From positions 62,001 to 126,000 of the forward strand of contig NZ_CADIJO010000015.1 of the NCBI RefSeq assembly GCF_902859705.1: a stretch of DNA of 64,000 bases, given 5' to 3'. Both the position numbers and the translations under genes were made by a program. Below are positions 51,426-60,908 of the stretch, piece by piece (positions within the stretch are counted from its first letter, which is position 1; the number at the start of each line of letters is the position of its first letter). Below the pieces are notes generated by a model. That model saw nothing but the letters and a program-made list of their open reading frames with translations, was not told the DNA's origin and searched no databases. Origin of the DNA: Achromobacter deleyi. GTDB lineage: Bacteria; Pseudomonadota; Gammaproteobacteria; Burkholderiales; Burkholderiaceae_B.

Positions 51426-53705
51426 ATGAGCGCTGCCATCCCTGCCCCATCCGTCGAGCTGGAACTTGCCATCGAAGGCATGACCTGCGCGTCCTGCGTG
51501 AAGCGCGTGGAAAAGGCCTTGACCCGCGTGCCGGGCGTGGCCCAGGCCCAGGTCAACCTGGCCACCGAACGCGCCCTGGTCGCCTATGACCCGCAAGCCG
51601 CCCAACCCGAGGCGCTGGTCGAGGCCGTCGTGAAAATGGGCTACGAGGCCCGCCCCATCGTGGCCCAGGACGATCACGCCGAACGCCAATCCGAAGCCCG
51701 CGACGCCGAAGCGCGGCGCCTGCAGCATGCCTTCATTGCCGCGCTGGTGCTGACGTTGCCCGTATTCGTGCTGGAAATGGGCTCGCACCTGATTCCCGCC
51801 CTGCACCACTGGGTGCTGGGCACCATCGGCCAGCAGAACAGCTGGCTGCTGCAATTCGTGCTGACCACGGCCGTGCTGGCCTGGCCGGGCCGCCACTTCT
51901 TCAGCAAGGGCCTGACCGCGCTGTGGCGCCGCGCCCCGGAAATGAATTCGCTGGTGGCGCTGGGCGCAGGTGCCGCGTGGGGCTATTCCGTCGTGGCCAC
52001 CTTTGCGCCCGACTGGCTGCCCGAAGCCGCCCGCAACGTCTATTACGAGGCCGCCGCCGTCATCGTCACGCTGATCTTGCTGGGCCGCACGCTGGAAGCC
52101 CGCGCCAAGGGCAAGACCGGCGCCGCCATCAAGCGGCTGATCGGCCTGCAGCCGCGCACCGCGCGCGTGCTGCGGGATGGCCAGCCGCAGGACGTCGAGA
52201 TCGAACAGGTGCGCCGTGGCGACCTCGTGCTGGTGCGCCCCGGCGAAAAGATTCCGCTGGACGGCGAAATCATCGAAGGCAGTTCGTATGTCGACGAATC
52301 GATGCTGACCGGCGAACCGGTGCCCGTCGAGAAGCAACCGGGCATGCAGGCCACCGGCGGCACGCTCAATACGTCCGGCAGCTTCACGCTGCGCGTCACC
52401 CACACCGGCGCGGACACCATGCTGGCCCGCATCATCCGCATGGTCGAAGCGGCCCAGGGCGCGCGCCTGCCGATCCAGGCGCTGGTCGACCAGGTCACTG
52501 CCTGGTTCGTGCCGGCCGTGATGGCGGCCGCGTTGCTGACCTTCCTGGCCTGGTTCTTCCTGGGCCCGACGCCGGCCCTGTCGCATGCGCTGGTCAACGC
52601 GGTGGCCGTGCTGATCATCGCCTGCCCTTGCGCGATGGGCCTGGCCACGCCCACGTCCATCATGGTGGGCACGGGCCGCGCCGCCGAAATGGGCGTGCTG
52701 TTCCGCCAGGGCGACGCCTTGCAGACGCTGCGCGACGTCAACGTGGTGGCCTTCGACAAGACCGGCACGCTGACGCTGGGCAAGCCCACCCTGACCGAAC
52801 TTGAACCGGCCGCCGGCTACCGCGGCGAAGACGTGCTGCTGTGGGTCGCGTCGGTGCAGGCGCGGTCCGAGCACCCGATTGCATTGGCCATCGTCGATGC
52901 CGCAGCCGAGCGCAAGCTGGCGCTGCTGCCCGCCGACGGCTTTGCCGCCATCACGGGCGCGGGTGTCGAGGCTACCGTGGCCGGCAAGCGCGTGCTGGCC
53001 GGCGCCGCCCGCCTGATGGCCGAGCGCGGCGTGGACGTCAGCGCCTTCGGCCAGCGCGCCGAAAGCTGGGGCAACGAAGGCAAGACGCCCATCTATGTCG
53101 CCATCGACGGCCAGGCCGCCGCCATGATCGCCGTGACCGACCCCATCAAGCCGTCGGCCGTGGACGCCATTGCCGCCTTGCATGCGCAGGGCCTGAAGAC
53201 GGCCATGATCACCGGCGACAACCGCCACACGGCGCAGGCCGTGGCGCGGCAACTGGGCATCGATGAAGTGCGCGCCGAGGTCCTGCCCGACGGCAAGGTC
53301 GAGGCGATCACCGCGCTGCGGGCGGGCGGGCGCAAGGTGGCCTTCGTGGGCGATGGCATCAACGATGCCCCTGCCCTGGCCGCGGCCGATACCGGCATTG
53401 CCATCGGCACGGGCACCGACGTCGCCATCGAAGCCGCTTCGGTGGTGCTGATGGCCGACGACCTGCACGGCGTGCCCAACGCCATCGCGCTCAGCCGCGC
53501 GACGCTGGCCAACATTCGCCAGAACCTGTTCTGGGCCTTTGCCTACAACGCCGCGCTGATTCCGTTGGCGGCGGGCGCGCTGTATCCGGCCTTCGGGCTG
53601 TCGTTGTCGCCCATCTTCGCGGCCGGCGCGATGGCGCTGTCCAGCGTGTTCGTGCTGGGCAACGCGCTGCGGCTCAAAGCCTTTCGGCCGCGCGCGGCCC
53701 ACTGA
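51426..53705 (+). CDS. copA: Cu(I)-exporting P-type ATPase
   Basis: 759-residue copper exporter. One N-terminal metal-binding domain (GMTCASC, residues 19-25), then eight membrane segments, actuator motif MLTGEPVPV, transport-site Cys pair in [12 protein letters not shown], phosphorylation site [15 protein letters not shown] and [10 protein letters not shown] of the ATP domain. The frame is open to a GTG at 51399, but that lies before the predicted transcription start, so the ATG at 51426 is preferred. Divergent from copZ, followed by cueR 26 bases later. Confidence 0.94.
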   Translation: MSAAIPAPSVELELAIEGMTCASCVKRVEKALTRVPGVAQAQVNLATERALVAYDPQAAQPEALVEAVVKMGYEARPIVAQDDHAERQSEARDAEARRLQHAFIAALVLTLPVFVLEMGSHLIPALHHWVLGTIGQQNSWLLQFVLTTAVLAWPGRHFFSKGLTALWRRAPEMNSLVALGAGAAWGYSVVATFAPDWLPEAARNVYYEAAAVIVTLILLGRTLEARAKGKTGAAIKRLIGLQPRTARVLRDGQPQDVEIEQVRRGDLVLVRPGEKIPLDGEIIEGSSYVDESMLTGEPVPVEKQPGMQATGGTLNTSGSFTLRVTHTGADTMLARIIRMVEAAQGARLPIQALVDQVTAWFVPAVMAAALLTFLAWFFLGPTPALSHALVNAVAVLIIACPCAMGLATPTSIMVGTGRAAEMGVLFRQGDALQTLRDVNVVAFDKTGTLTLGKPTLTELEPAAGYRGEDVLLWVASVQARSEHPIALAIVDAAAERKLALLPADGFAAITGAGVEATVAGKRVLAGAARLMAERGVDVSAFGQRAESWGNEGKTPIYVAIDGQAAAMIAVTDPIKPSAVDAIAALHAQGLKTAMITGDNRHTAQAVARQLGIDEVRAEVLPDGKVEAITALRAGGRKVAFVGDGINDAPALAAADTGIAIGTGTDVAIEAASVVLMADDLHGVPNAIALSRATLANIRQNLFWAFAYNAALIPLAAGALYPAFGLSLSPIFAAGAMALSSVFVLGNALRLKAFRPRAAH

Positions 53706-53731
53706 CCCTGTCTCTTGAAGGAGGCCATCTC

Positions 53732-54133
53732 ATGAATATCGGACAAGCCGCGCAAGCGTCGGGCATCTCGGCCAAGATGATCCGCTACTACGAGAGCATC
53801 GGCCTGATCGGCCCGGCGCTGCGCAAGGATTCGGGCTACCGCGTCTACAGCGAGAACGACCTGCACACGCTGCGCTTCGTGCGCCGGGCGCGCGACCTGG
53901 GGTTCTCGGTCGAGCAGATGAACGGGCTGCTGGCGCTATGGAAAGACCGCAGCCGCGCCAGCGCCGACGTAAAACGCATTGCGCTGGAACACGTCGAGGA
54001 ACTGGAACGCAAGGCCTGCGCCCTGCGCGACATGGCGGCCACGCTCAAGCACCTGGCGCAGCATTGCCATGGCGATGACCGGCCCGACTGCCCGATCCTG
54101 GAGAACCTGGGCGGGCCGCGCCAGGTCGGATAA
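53732..54133 (+). CDS. cueR: MerR-family copper-responsive regulator
   Basis: 133-residue MerR regulator. The helix-turn-helix is MNIGQAAQASGISAKMIRYY and the metal loop near the C-terminus holds two Cys residues seven apart in CHGDDRPDCPI, the spacing that binds Cu(I), Ag(I) or Au(I) in CueR. It controls the copZ/copA promoters at 51323-51398 by untwisting their 19-bp spacers. GGAGG lies 8 bases before the ATG. Placed 26 bases after copA. Confidence 0.93.
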   Translation: MNIGQAAQASGISAKMIRYYESIGLIGPALRKDSGYRVYSENDLHTLRFVRRARDLGFSVEQMNGLLALWKDRSRASADVKRIALEHVEELERKACALRDMAATLKHLAQHCHGDDRPDCPILENLGGPRQVG

Positions 54134-54183
54134 CCGCGTTTTCGGTGGACGTGGCCGGCCTTGAAAAAGCGCGACCACAAAGC

Positions 54184-54210
54184 AAGGCGGCCCCGAAGGG
54201 CCGCCTTTTT
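54184..54210. terminator. Intrinsic terminator between cueR and rlmD
   Basis: AAGGCGGCC pairs with GGCCGCCTT around CCCGAAG, followed by five T on the plus strand. It ends the copA-cueR transcript and lies just after the rlmD stop on the other strand. Confidence 0.88.
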
Positions 54211-54214
54211 CACA

Positions 54215-55795
54215 TCAGGCCTGATCCGGCCGGGTGGGCTCTATCTGGGCCATTTCGGTCTGGGCCATTTCGGTCTGGCCCAGTTCGACTTGGGGCGCTG
54301 CAGCCTGAGCGGCTTCAGCCTCGGCCGCGACGCGCGCATGGTACGCGTCGGTGGCGGCCTGTTTGGCCACCTTCTTTTCGGCGGCGGCAGCGGCCTTTTC
54401 GGCTTCCGCCGCCATCGTCTCGGCCGCCTGCTGGATGGCGCGCAAGCGCGCGTTTTCCTGCACCTGCAACACGCCCGCGGCATCCAGCGATTCGAACACC
54501 GCGATGGACTCCACGTGCCCGGTGTGCGGGAACATATTGATGACGCCCGCGCTCTTGAGCAGGTAACCGCCCTCGTGCACCAGAATGGACGCATCGCGCG
54601 CCAGCGTGGCCGGGTTACAGGACACGTAGACGATGCGGCGCGGCCGCTCTTCCGGCGTCAACTGCGCCAGAGCCTGCGACACCGCATGGGCGCCTTCGCG
54701 CGGCGGGTCGATCAGCATGCGGTCAAAGAACCCCAGGCTGCGCAGCCAGTGCGCGTCGACTTCGAACAGGTTCAGGGTCGAGAAACTGGTGCGATCGGCC
54801 AGGCCGTGGCGCGCGGCGGCATCGAAGGCCCGGTCGGTCAGCGCCTTGCTGCCTTCCACGCCCACGGCTTCGCGGGCCTGGGTCGCCAGCGGCAGCGTGA
54901 AGTTGCCCAGCCCGCAGAACAGGTCAGCCACGCGGTCGGTGGGCTGCACGTCCAGCAGCTTGAGCGCGCGCGACACCATGGCGCGGTTGATGGCGTGGTT
55001 GACCTGCGTGAAGTCGGTGGGCCGGTACGGCATGCGCAGGCCGAATTCCGGCATGGTGTAGGCCAGCGCGTCGCCGTGTTCGCGCACCAGCGGGTGCACG
55101 GTGTCCGGGCCCTTGGGCTGCAGCCACCATTGCACGTTGTGCTGGTCGGCAAAGGCGCGCAGCACGGCGATGTCGTTGTCGGTCAGGGGCAGCAGATGGC
55201 GCAGCACCAGCGCGGTGACGCCGTCGCCCAGCGACACCTCCACCTGCGGCAGGCGGTCGGGTGCGGACATCGACGCGATCATGGCGCGCAGCGGCATCAG
55301 CAGGTCGCTGACGTGGCGCGGCAGCACATGGCATTCGCGCATGTCGGCCACGTAGCTGCTCTTGCGTTCGTGAAAGCCCACCAGCACGCCGCCTTTCTTG
55401 GGCACCACGCGCACCGACAGGCGGGCGCGGTAGCGGTAGCCCCAGGTCGGGCCTTGCAGCGGCGCCAGGATGCGTGCCGGACGCAGCTTGCCCACGTGCC
55501 AGAAGGTGTCTTCCAGCGAACGCTGCTTGATCGCCACCTGGGTGCTGGGTTCCAGGTGCTGCATGGCACAGCCGCCACAGACGCCGAAATGGGGGCAACG
55601 CGGCACGACCCGCTGCGACGAAGGCCGGCGCACTTCGTCCACGCGCGCGATTTCATAGGACGGCTTGCGGCGCACGGTGACCGCCGTGACCTGCTCGCCC
55701 GGCAAGGCGCCTTCCACGAATATGACTTTGCCATCGCGGCGGGCAATGCCCCGGGCTTCCAGATCCAGGGATTCGATACTCAAAACGTCAGACAT
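54215..55795 (-). CDS. rlmD: 23S rRNA (uracil(1939)-C5)-methyltransferase
   Basis: 526-residue SAM methyltransferase with an N-terminal TRAM domain ([20 protein letters not shown]), an iron-sulfur site of four Cys ([19 protein letters not shown] plus a later Cys), SAM motif [14 protein letters not shown], catalytic stretch [11 protein letters not shown] and [10 protein letters not shown]. The catalytic domain ends near residue 455. A 70-residue Ala/Glu-rich tail with a tandem QTEMA repeat follows, absent from the E. coli enzyme. Expressed alone, leftward. Confidence 0.93.
   Translation of the reverse strand: MSDVLSIESLDLEARGIARRDGKVIFVEGALPGEQVTAVTVRRKPSYEIARVDEVRRPSSQRVVPRCPHFGVCGGCAMQHLEPSTQVAIKQRSLEDTFWHVGKLRPARILAPLQGPTWGYRYRARLSVRVVPKKGGVLVGFHERKSSYVADMRECHVLPRHVSDLLMPLRAMIASMSAPDRLPQVEVSLGDGVTALVLRHLLPLTDNDIAVLRAFADQHNVQWWLQPKGPDTVHPLVREHGDALAYTMPEFGLRMPYRPTDFTQVNHAINRAMVSRALKLLDVQPTDRVADLFCGLGNFTLPLATQAREAVGVEGSKALTDRAFDAAARHGLADRTSFSTLNLFEVDAHWLRSLGFFDRMLIDPPREGAHAVSQALAQLTPEERPRRIVYVSCNPATLARDASILVHEGGYLLKSAGVINMFPHTGHVESIAVFESLDAAGVLQVQENARLRAIQQAAETMAAEAEKAAAAAEKKVAKQAATDAYHARVAAEAEAAQAAAPQVELGQTEMAQTEMAQIEPTRPDQA
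54246..54275 (-). repeat. 15-base tandem duplication in the rlmD tail
   Basis: TGGGCCATTTCGGTC occurs twice in a row (54246-54260, 54261-54275) and encodes the repeated QTEMA in the C-terminal tail. An in-frame slippage product. Confidence 0.85.
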
Positions 55796-55840
55796 CTCAC
55801 GCAGTCCAGATTTACACGCAACCCGGCATTGTAAAAGGAA

Positions 55841-57010
55841 TCAGGCCGGCTGCCGTAGCGGTGTCCGGGCGGCCTGGCCACGCAGGGCCACAGCCGCCGC
55901 CAGGGCCGCCGCCGCCCCCGCCAGTGGCAGCCAGGCCAGGCCGCCCGCGGCGATCACCCCGCTGCCGAGCGCCCCGCCCACGGCGGTGCCCAGATTGAAC
56001 GAGGCGATGTTCAGGCCCGCCGCGGCCGCGGTGGACGCCGGCACAAAGCGCCGCGCCAGGGTCAGGAGCCGCAGGGTCAGCAGCGTGACGATGGCGAAAA
56101 AGCACAGGCCCAGCAGGCCGGCCAGCGCGGCCACGGCAATCGGCGCATGCCGCAGCCCATACAGCGCCCCCAGATTCAGCGCCAGCGCCGCCAGGGCCCA
56201 CTGCGCGCTGCGGTCGGGCTGGGCCGCGTCGGCCAGCCAGCCGCCCAGCAGATTGCCGCCGATCGAGCACAGGCCGAACAGCAGCATCGCCAGGCTGAGC
56301 CAGCGGATGTCCGCGTCGGCCACCTGCAGCAGAAAGGGGGAAATGAAGGTGAAGAACGAAAACGTGGCCACGCTGACCAGCGCGCCGACGCCCGCCGTCA
56401 TCAGCAACTGCGGATGCCCCAAGGCCCGCAATGCCGCCGCCGCGCCCGCGCCCGGGGCGTCCGTGGACCGGGCGGGCATCAGCGCCAGCAGCCCGCCCGC
56501 CCCCAGCAGGCCCAACGCCGCCATCGCCAGGAACACGGCCCGCCACGACCACACGCTGCCCAGGTAGGTGCCCAGCGGCACGCCGGCCGCCAGCGCAAGC
56601 GTCAGGCCCAGCCATACCACCGAGAGCGCCCTGCCCGCCCGCGCCGGCCCCGCCAGGCGCGTGGCGGCATCCGAGGCCACCGCCATGAAGACGCCGTGCG
56701 CCAGGCCCACCACGAAACGCATGGCCAGCAGGCCGGCCAAGGTGGACGACAGGCTGATGATGACGCTGCCAGCCGTCAAGACGGCCATCGCCAGGCCCAG
56801 GGTGCGGCGGTCTTGCCAGCGCGCGGCCAGGGCCGTCAGGAAAGGCGCGCCGATGGCGGCGCCAAAAGCGTAGGCGGCAATCGCCGTGCCGACCGCCTCG
56901 ACGCGGGCGTGCAGATCGTCGGCCATGGCCGACACCAGGCCAGCCACCACGAATTCGGACAGGCCGAAGGCAAAGGTGCAAAGGGAAAAGACATAGACGG
57001 CGACCGGCAT
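55841..57010 (-). CDS. MFS transporter (DHA1/AraJ-like)
   Basis: 389-residue transporter with about twelve membrane segments. It begins MPVAVYVFSLCTFAFGLSEFVVAGL and has GTAIAAYAFGAAIGAPFLTALAARWQDRRTLGLA, the MFS motif A region, and FVVGLAHGVFMAVASDAATRL, typical of drug/arabinose-efflux-like members of the family. It probably exports a small molecule by proton antiport. A LysR gene lies upstream on the same strand; a dyad is present in its own promoter. Confidence 0.87.
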   Translation of the reverse strand: MPVAVYVFSLCTFAFGLSEFVVAGLVSAMADDLHARVEAVGTAIAAYAFGAAIGAPFLTALAARWQDRRTLGLAMAVLTAGSVIISLSSTLAGLLAMRFVVGLAHGVFMAVASDAATRLAGPARAGRALSVVWLGLTLALAAGVPLGTYLGSVWSWRAVFLAMAALGLLGAGGLLALMPARSTDAPGAGAAAALRALGHPQLLMTAGVGALVSVATFSFFTFISPFLLQVADADIRWLSLAMLLFGLCSIGGNLLGGWLADAAQPDRSAQWALAALALNLGALYGLRHAPIAVAALAGLLGLCFFAIVTLLTLRLLTLARRFVPASTAAAAGLNIASFNLGTAVGGALGSGVIAAGGLAWLPLAGAAAALAAAVALRGQAARTPLRQPA

Positions 57011-57090
57011 GGCGGATCCAGGGCAAAAGCCCGGTGGTGAGCAATGCCTGGCAGCTTAGGGATGGCCGCTTGGTTCGTAAAATATCTTAT

Positions 57091-57104
57091 TTATCGCTCG
57101 ATAA
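57091..57104. promoter_or_regulatory. 14-base dyad in the MFS promoter
   Basis: TTATCG-CT-CGATAA, flanked by TCTTAT and GA, in the 156-base gap between the LysR gene and the MFS gene, 81 bases before the MFS ATG. It fits a LysR-type site. A related but imperfect element, TTATCC...CATAA, occurs upstream of the LysR gene at about 58113-58129. Confidence 0.5.
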
Positions 57105-57166
57105 GACCTTTTACGTCTTACCCCGACCTGGCTATCTGCCCGGCCGAAGCACACCCTGCCCCGATC

Positions 57167-58069
57167 TCAAAGCGGCATGGCGTCTCGCACCGCCTCGACG
57201 AAGCGGTCCCGCACTGGCGACATGCGTGCGTGATTCCACGCCATCAGCAAGTCCAGATGCAGCAGGTCGGCCGGCGCATCCGCGGCCAGCCGCTTGAACA
57301 CGATGTCGCTACGACCCGGCAAAGCCAGCGAGGCCGGCAACAAGGCCACACCGAAGCCCGCGGCGACCAGCGCCACCAGGGTCTGCAATTGGCGGCCATG
57401 CTGCACCACCCGGGGCGCAAAATCCGCTGTCTGGCAGAGCTGCACCAGTTGGTCATGAAAGCCCTGCCCCAACGCCCGCGGCGACGCCACGAAGGCCTCG
57501 TCGGCCAGGTCCGCCAACGCGACCTGCGCGTGGCCGCACAGCGGATGGCCCGCCGGCAGCGCCACCGCAATCGGTTCACGCAGGATCGTGTGGAAGCTCA
57601 AATCCAGCGTAGTGGTACCCGGGGTGCGCAGGAAGCCGACGTCGGCCGCGCCGCTTTCCAGGGCCGCCACCTGCTCGCGCGTGGACGCCTCGCGCAAGGT
57701 GAACGCCACGGCCGGCGCCGCCGTGCGGAAATCGCGCAAGGCGCGCAGCAGCGTTTCGTACGGCGTGATGTTGATGAAGGTCAGCGTCAGGTGCCCGTCG
57801 ATGCCTTGCGACACCCGGCGGGTATGGGCGACGCCCTCTTCCAGCGACGCCAGCGTACGCCGCGCGCTGTCCAGGAAAGCACTGCCCGCGGGCGTCAATG
57901 CCACGCTGCGATTGTTGCGTTCGAACAGCGGCGCGCCGATCTCGGCTTCCAGCCGGCGTATCGCCTGGCTGAGCGGCGGCTGCGCCATGTGCAGGCGCTC
58001 TGCCGCGCGGTTGAAGTGCAGTTCCTCGGCAACCGCGATGAATTGGCGTAGCAGGCGGGTTTCGATCAT
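57167..58069 (-). CDS. LysR-family transcriptional regulator (BenM/CatR-like)
   Basis: 300-residue LysR protein: LLRQFIAVAEELHFNRAAERLHMAQPPLSQAIRRLE is the helix-turn-helix of the aromatic-responsive CatM/BenM/CbnR group. The effector domain carries FINITPYETLLRALRDF and VALPAGHPLCGH. It lies 156 bases upstream of the MFS gene on the same strand and probably regulates it. Its own promoter must overlap the terminator of the TorF gene that ends upstream. Confidence 0.88.
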   Translation of the reverse strand: MIETRLLRQFIAVAEELHFNRAAERLHMAQPPLSQAIRRLEAEIGAPLFERNNRSVALTPAGSAFLDSARRTLASLEEGVAHTRRVSQGIDGHLTLTFINITPYETLLRALRDFRTAAPAVAFTLREASTREQVAALESGAADVGFLRTPGTTTLDLSFHTILREPIAVALPAGHPLCGHAQVALADLADEAFVASPRALGQGFHDQLVQLCQTADFAPRVVQHGRQLQTLVALVAAGFGVALLPASLALPGRSDIVFKRLAADAPADLLHLDLLMAWNHARMSPVRDRFVEAVRDAMPL

Positions 58070-58127
58070 TGAGATGACAAACGTCTTATTGGCACCTCGA
58101 CAGTATATTTTTTATCCGTTCGCCATA

Positions 58128-58182
58128 AAAAAGGGGGACTTGCCGGAGACGGCCCGACAGGCAGTCTCCATCAAGCCCCCCA
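58128..58182 (-). terminator. Intrinsic terminator of the TorF-like porin gene
   Basis: A two-part stem (GGGGG and ACTTG at 58134-58143 with CAAG and CCCCC near 58173-58182, and GGAGAC/GTCTCC inside) ends in six A at 58128-58133, which give a T-run on the minus strand, 43 bases after the stop of the gene at 58225. Confidence 0.85.
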
Positions 58183-58224
58183 AAGCCGGCGCCGGTCAGG
58201 GCGCCGCCACGGATAGATGGGAAA

Positions 58225-58977
58225 TCAGAACGAGCGCGACACCGAGAACACCGCCCCCAGGCGGCCCGACGGATGGCCGTACTTGGTCGGCAGCCAGTTG
58301 TCCTTGCTGGCGCCCACCGCCGCCAGGCCCAGCACCCAGCCCTTCAGGTCCTTGGTGACGCCCAGCTTGTAGTCGACGTAGCCGCTGATGGAATCGCCGT
58401 CCATGTTCACCTGGTTCTTCAGCTTCTGGTAGCCGACGTGGCCGACCAGGCCCCAGCCGTCGCCCAGGTCGAAGTTGGCGGTGCCGTCCAGATACCAGGT
58501 GCCCTTGCTGTCCGGCGTGCTGAAAAAGTCGCTGGGCGTGTACGAGTACTTGAGGGTGTAGTTGGCGTAGGTACCGGCCAGGTACAGGTCGGTGTTGTTG
58601 TAGTTGCCGCCCTTGGGCGAGCTGGAACCCGGGTAGTAGTAGTGCAGCACGCCGGCATCCAGCGTGAAGCCCCCGCCCACGTCGCCCTTCCAGCCACCGT
58701 AGAAGTCCATTTCCAGGTTGCCGTCGGTGAAGACGAAGTTGGACACATTCGAGTTCCAGTTGCCCAGGTAGAAGCCGGAACTGTGGGTCAGGTCGATGCC
58801 CAGTTGCGCGGCCGGACGGAAGTCCGTCTGCGAATAGCCGCGGAAACGGTAGTCGCTGGCGATCGTGGCATTGCCGCTGAGCGAAAAACCGCCGCCCAGG
58901 TCGGTAGGTTCGGCCTGCGCCGTCGCAGCAAAACAAGCGGCAAGCACAGCGGGCAAGGCTAGCAACGTCTTCTTCAT
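58225..58977 (-). CDS. TorF-family putative outer-membrane porin
   Basis: 250-residue protein with a 22-residue signal peptide (MKKTLLALPA to ATAQA). The mature part starts with a beta-barrel-like sequence (SLSGNATIASDYRFRGYSQTDF), a hallmark of the TorF (TIGR02001) family, then repeats of alternating strands (FYLGNWNSNVSNFVF, YSYTPSDFF, LGDGWGLVGHVGYQKL) and ends VFSVSRSF with a terminal Phe suited for outer-membrane assembly. Its substrate is unknown. Transcribed alone, with its own terminator. Confidence 0.88.
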   Translation of the reverse strand: MKKTLLALPAVLAACFAATAQAEPTDLGGGFSLSGNATIASDYRFRGYSQTDFRPAAQLGIDLTHSSGFYLGNWNSNVSNFVFTDGNLEMDFYGGWKGDVGGGFTLDAGVLHYYYPGSSSPKGGNYNNTDLYLAGTYANYTLKYSYTPSDFFSTPDSKGTWYLDGTANFDLGDGWGLVGHVGYQKLKNQVNMDGDSISGYVDYKLGVTKDLKGWVLGLAAVGASKDNWLPTKYGHPSGRLGAVFSVSRSF

Positions 58978-59357
58978 GGTGCGGTGTCCTGATCGGATTT
59001 AACGAGGAGGAGGATGGCCAGAGACGCATCCGTCAGACCGGTCTTGCAACGGCGGGTAACCGGGTCTCTTTCCTTCAAGCAAGGTCCGTGCCAGGTTTCA
59101 ATTGCGTGTCGAAAGGCTGGCGGCGCGCTGAAAGCGCATGGCGCGCGCACCGCCCTGGTGCGTCGTGGCGCGCACGCAGGCAGCGGTGCATCAAAGTGGG
59201 GCCTGCGGGCCAGGCCAACACGCGGGCAAAAAGAAACCCCGGCATGCGCTCGGCAGGCCGGGGGTGGGAAGCGCATCCTCGTTCAGAGGATGGTCGGGCG
59301 CTGTGCACCCGGCGGCGAGCGCGGCGGGGGTGGTGTCAGCAGCGCCGGGTTGGCTGC
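58978..59357 (-). other. 380-base stretch between the TorF-like and Spy-like genes
   Basis: It carries the terminator of the Spy-like gene (59228-59265) and the promoter region of the TorF-like gene (about 58985-59110). The remaining 59110-59225 is GC-rich with no credible gene. Confidence 0.5.
59228..59265 (-). terminator. Intrinsic terminator of the Spy-like gene
   Basis: CCCCGGC (59237-59243) pairs with GCCGGGG (59257-59263); on the minus strand the stem is followed by TTTCTTTTT. It lies about 95 bases after the stop at 59358. Confidence 0.8.
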
Positions 59358-59969
59358 TTAGTTGGCAGCAGGAGGCGCCGGCGGCGGCGGGGGCACCGCG
59401 CCCGGGGCGTTGGCCGGGCCCTTGCCATGACGGCCTTCCATCTTGGCATGGCGTTCCTGCATCTTGGCCTGGCGTTCCTTGACCAGCTGGGTCACCTGGG
59501 CGCGCTGGGCGTCGTTCAGGCTATCCCACACGGCCAGCCATTGGTCGCGCACCTGCTTGGCCTGCGAACCGAATTGTTCGCGCGACTTGTCGGTCTGGTC
59601 GACCAGGGCATGCGGGTCGAGCTTGCCGGCGTCCAGCTGCGCCTTGAGCAGGTCGTGGCGTTGGCCGCCCGACGTGCGCATGGCATCGCGCAGGCCGCGT
59701 TGGCCGTCTTGCGCCGTCTTGAGCAGGGCTTGCTGCTTGTCGTCCAGCTTGAGCTGGTCAACCTGCGCCTTGGACACGGGGCCCAGGCCCGGGATCCACA
59801 GGCCGTCGCGCATGCCCTTGTGGAAACCGCCACCGTGGCGGCCTTCGTGCATCGCAGCGGGCCCGCCATCGGCAGGCGGAGCCGCCATCACGGTGCCGGC
59901 CAGCAAACCGCCCGAGGCGGCGACCATGGCCAGAGCAGCCAAGTTGGAGCGGATAGCGAATCGGGACAT
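59358..59969 (-). CDS. Spy/CpxP-like periplasmic protein
   Basis: 203-residue protein with a signal peptide (about 30 residues, ending VMAAP). The mature part is charged and helical, with repeated LTxxQ-like segments (LKLDDKQQALLKTAQ and LNDAQRAQVTQLVKERQAKM) as in Spy and CpxP, and it is His/Gly-rich near the start. It ends in a proline run PPPPPAPP. Such proteins act as ATP-free periplasmic chaperones or metal/stress sensors. The ATG at 59969 follows GGAGAC and begins the signal peptide. Confidence 0.78.
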   Translation of the reverse strand: MSRFAIRSNLAALAMVAASGGLLAGTVMAAPPADGGPAAMHEGRHGGGFHKGMRDGLWIPGLGPVSKAQVDQLKLDDKQQALLKTAQDGQRGLRDAMRTSGGQRHDLLKAQLDAGKLDPHALVDQTDKSREQFGSQAKQVRDQWLAVWDSLNDAQRAQVTQLVKERQAKMQERHAKMEGRHGKGPANAPGAVPPPPPAPPAAN

Positions 59970-60081
59970 GTAGGTCTCCTGAAAGTGAAGAAAGCGAGGC
60001 CATTGTGCGATCCGCCCGGTTTCATCCGGGTTTCGCCTGCGCAAGCTATGTTTCAGTCGATTGCGTCTGTCCAGACGTGCA

Positions 60082-60103
60082 AACGGAGCCCGAAGGCTCC
60101 GTT
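60082..60103 (-). terminator. Stem-loop after the exonuclease gene (UUCG tetraloop)
   Basis: AACGGAGCC pairs with GGCTCCGTT around CGAA; on the minus strand the loop is C(UUCG)G followed by TTTG. It lies 25 bases after the stop at 60129 and ends the surE-pcm-nlpD-exonuclease transcript. Confidence 0.75.
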
Positions 60104-60128
60104 GTCGTGCAGCGCGAAAGCGTGCAAT

Positions 60129-60908
60129 TCAGCTGGCGTCCCATGCCGCCAGGTATTCCTTCCAGTGCGGCGCATCGCTGGCCGACAGCGTGTCGCGCAC
60201 CAGCGCGATTTCGGCGTCGTAGGCGGTGCGGTCCAGCTCGCCGCGCAGGAAACGAAAGCGGCAATACACCAGCCAGGTGTTGACCACGTCGGTTTCGCAA
60301 TAGGCGCGCACTTCGTCGGCGCGGCCGCTGCTCCAGGCTTCCCAGACCTTGCTGCCGTCCATGCCCAGCTTGCCGGGAAAGCCGCACAGCTTGGCCAGTT
60401 CGTCGAGCGGCGCGTTGGCGCGGCCGTTGTACTTGGCCAGCACGTCCATCAGGTCCAGGTGGCGATTGTGATAGCGCGAGATGTAGTTGTTGAACTTGAA
60501 ATCGCGGTCTTCTTCGCCCATGTCCCAGTAGCGCGGCGCGGGTACGCCCTGGATCAGGCTGCGGTAGTGCAGCACCGGCAGGTCAAAGCCCGAGCCGTTC
60601 CAGCTGACCAGCTTGGGCGTGTAGCGTTCGATGGTCTTGAAAAAGCCCGCCAGCAAGGCGGCTTCGGGGTCGTCGGCCTGGCCCAGCGTCTTGACGCGAA
60701 AGCCCTGGTCGTCGCGAAACACGCAGCCCACCACCGCGACCTTGTGCAGATGCAGCGGCAGGAAGTCGTGGCCCACGGCTTCACGGCGGGCCGTGAGCGC
60801 GCGTTCGACGACTTCCTGGTCGGGCACGTCGGCACCCCAGCCGTTCAGCTTGCGCAGGCCATCCGCATCGGGAATGGTTTCAAGGTCGAAAACCAGGGTG
60901 GGCGTCAT
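60129..60908 (-). CDS. PolB-like 3'-5' exonuclease (DEDD superfamily)
   Basis: 259-residue predicted exonuclease related to the proofreading domain of family B polymerases. Motif I is VFDLETIPDADG (catalytic Asp and Glu), motif II LVSWNGSGFDLPVLHYR, and motif III ends YCETDVVNTWLVYCRFRF. There is no polymerase domain. Its start overlaps the nlpD stop by four bases (ATGA), so it is translated from the same message as surE-pcm-nlpD. Substrate, DNA or RNA, is unknown. Confidence 0.85.
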   Translation of the reverse strand: MTPTLVFDLETIPDADGLRKLNGWGADVPDQEVVERALTARREAVGHDFLPLHLHKVAVVGCVFRDDQGFRVKTLGQADDPEAALLAGFFKTIERYTPKLVSWNGSGFDLPVLHYRSLIQGVPAPRYWDMGEEDRDFKFNNYISRYHNRHLDLMDVLAKYNGRANAPLDELAKLCGFPGKLGMDGSKVWEAWSSGRADEVRAYCETDVVNTWLVYCRFRFLRGELDRTAYDAEIALVRDTLSASDAPHWKEYLAAWDAS

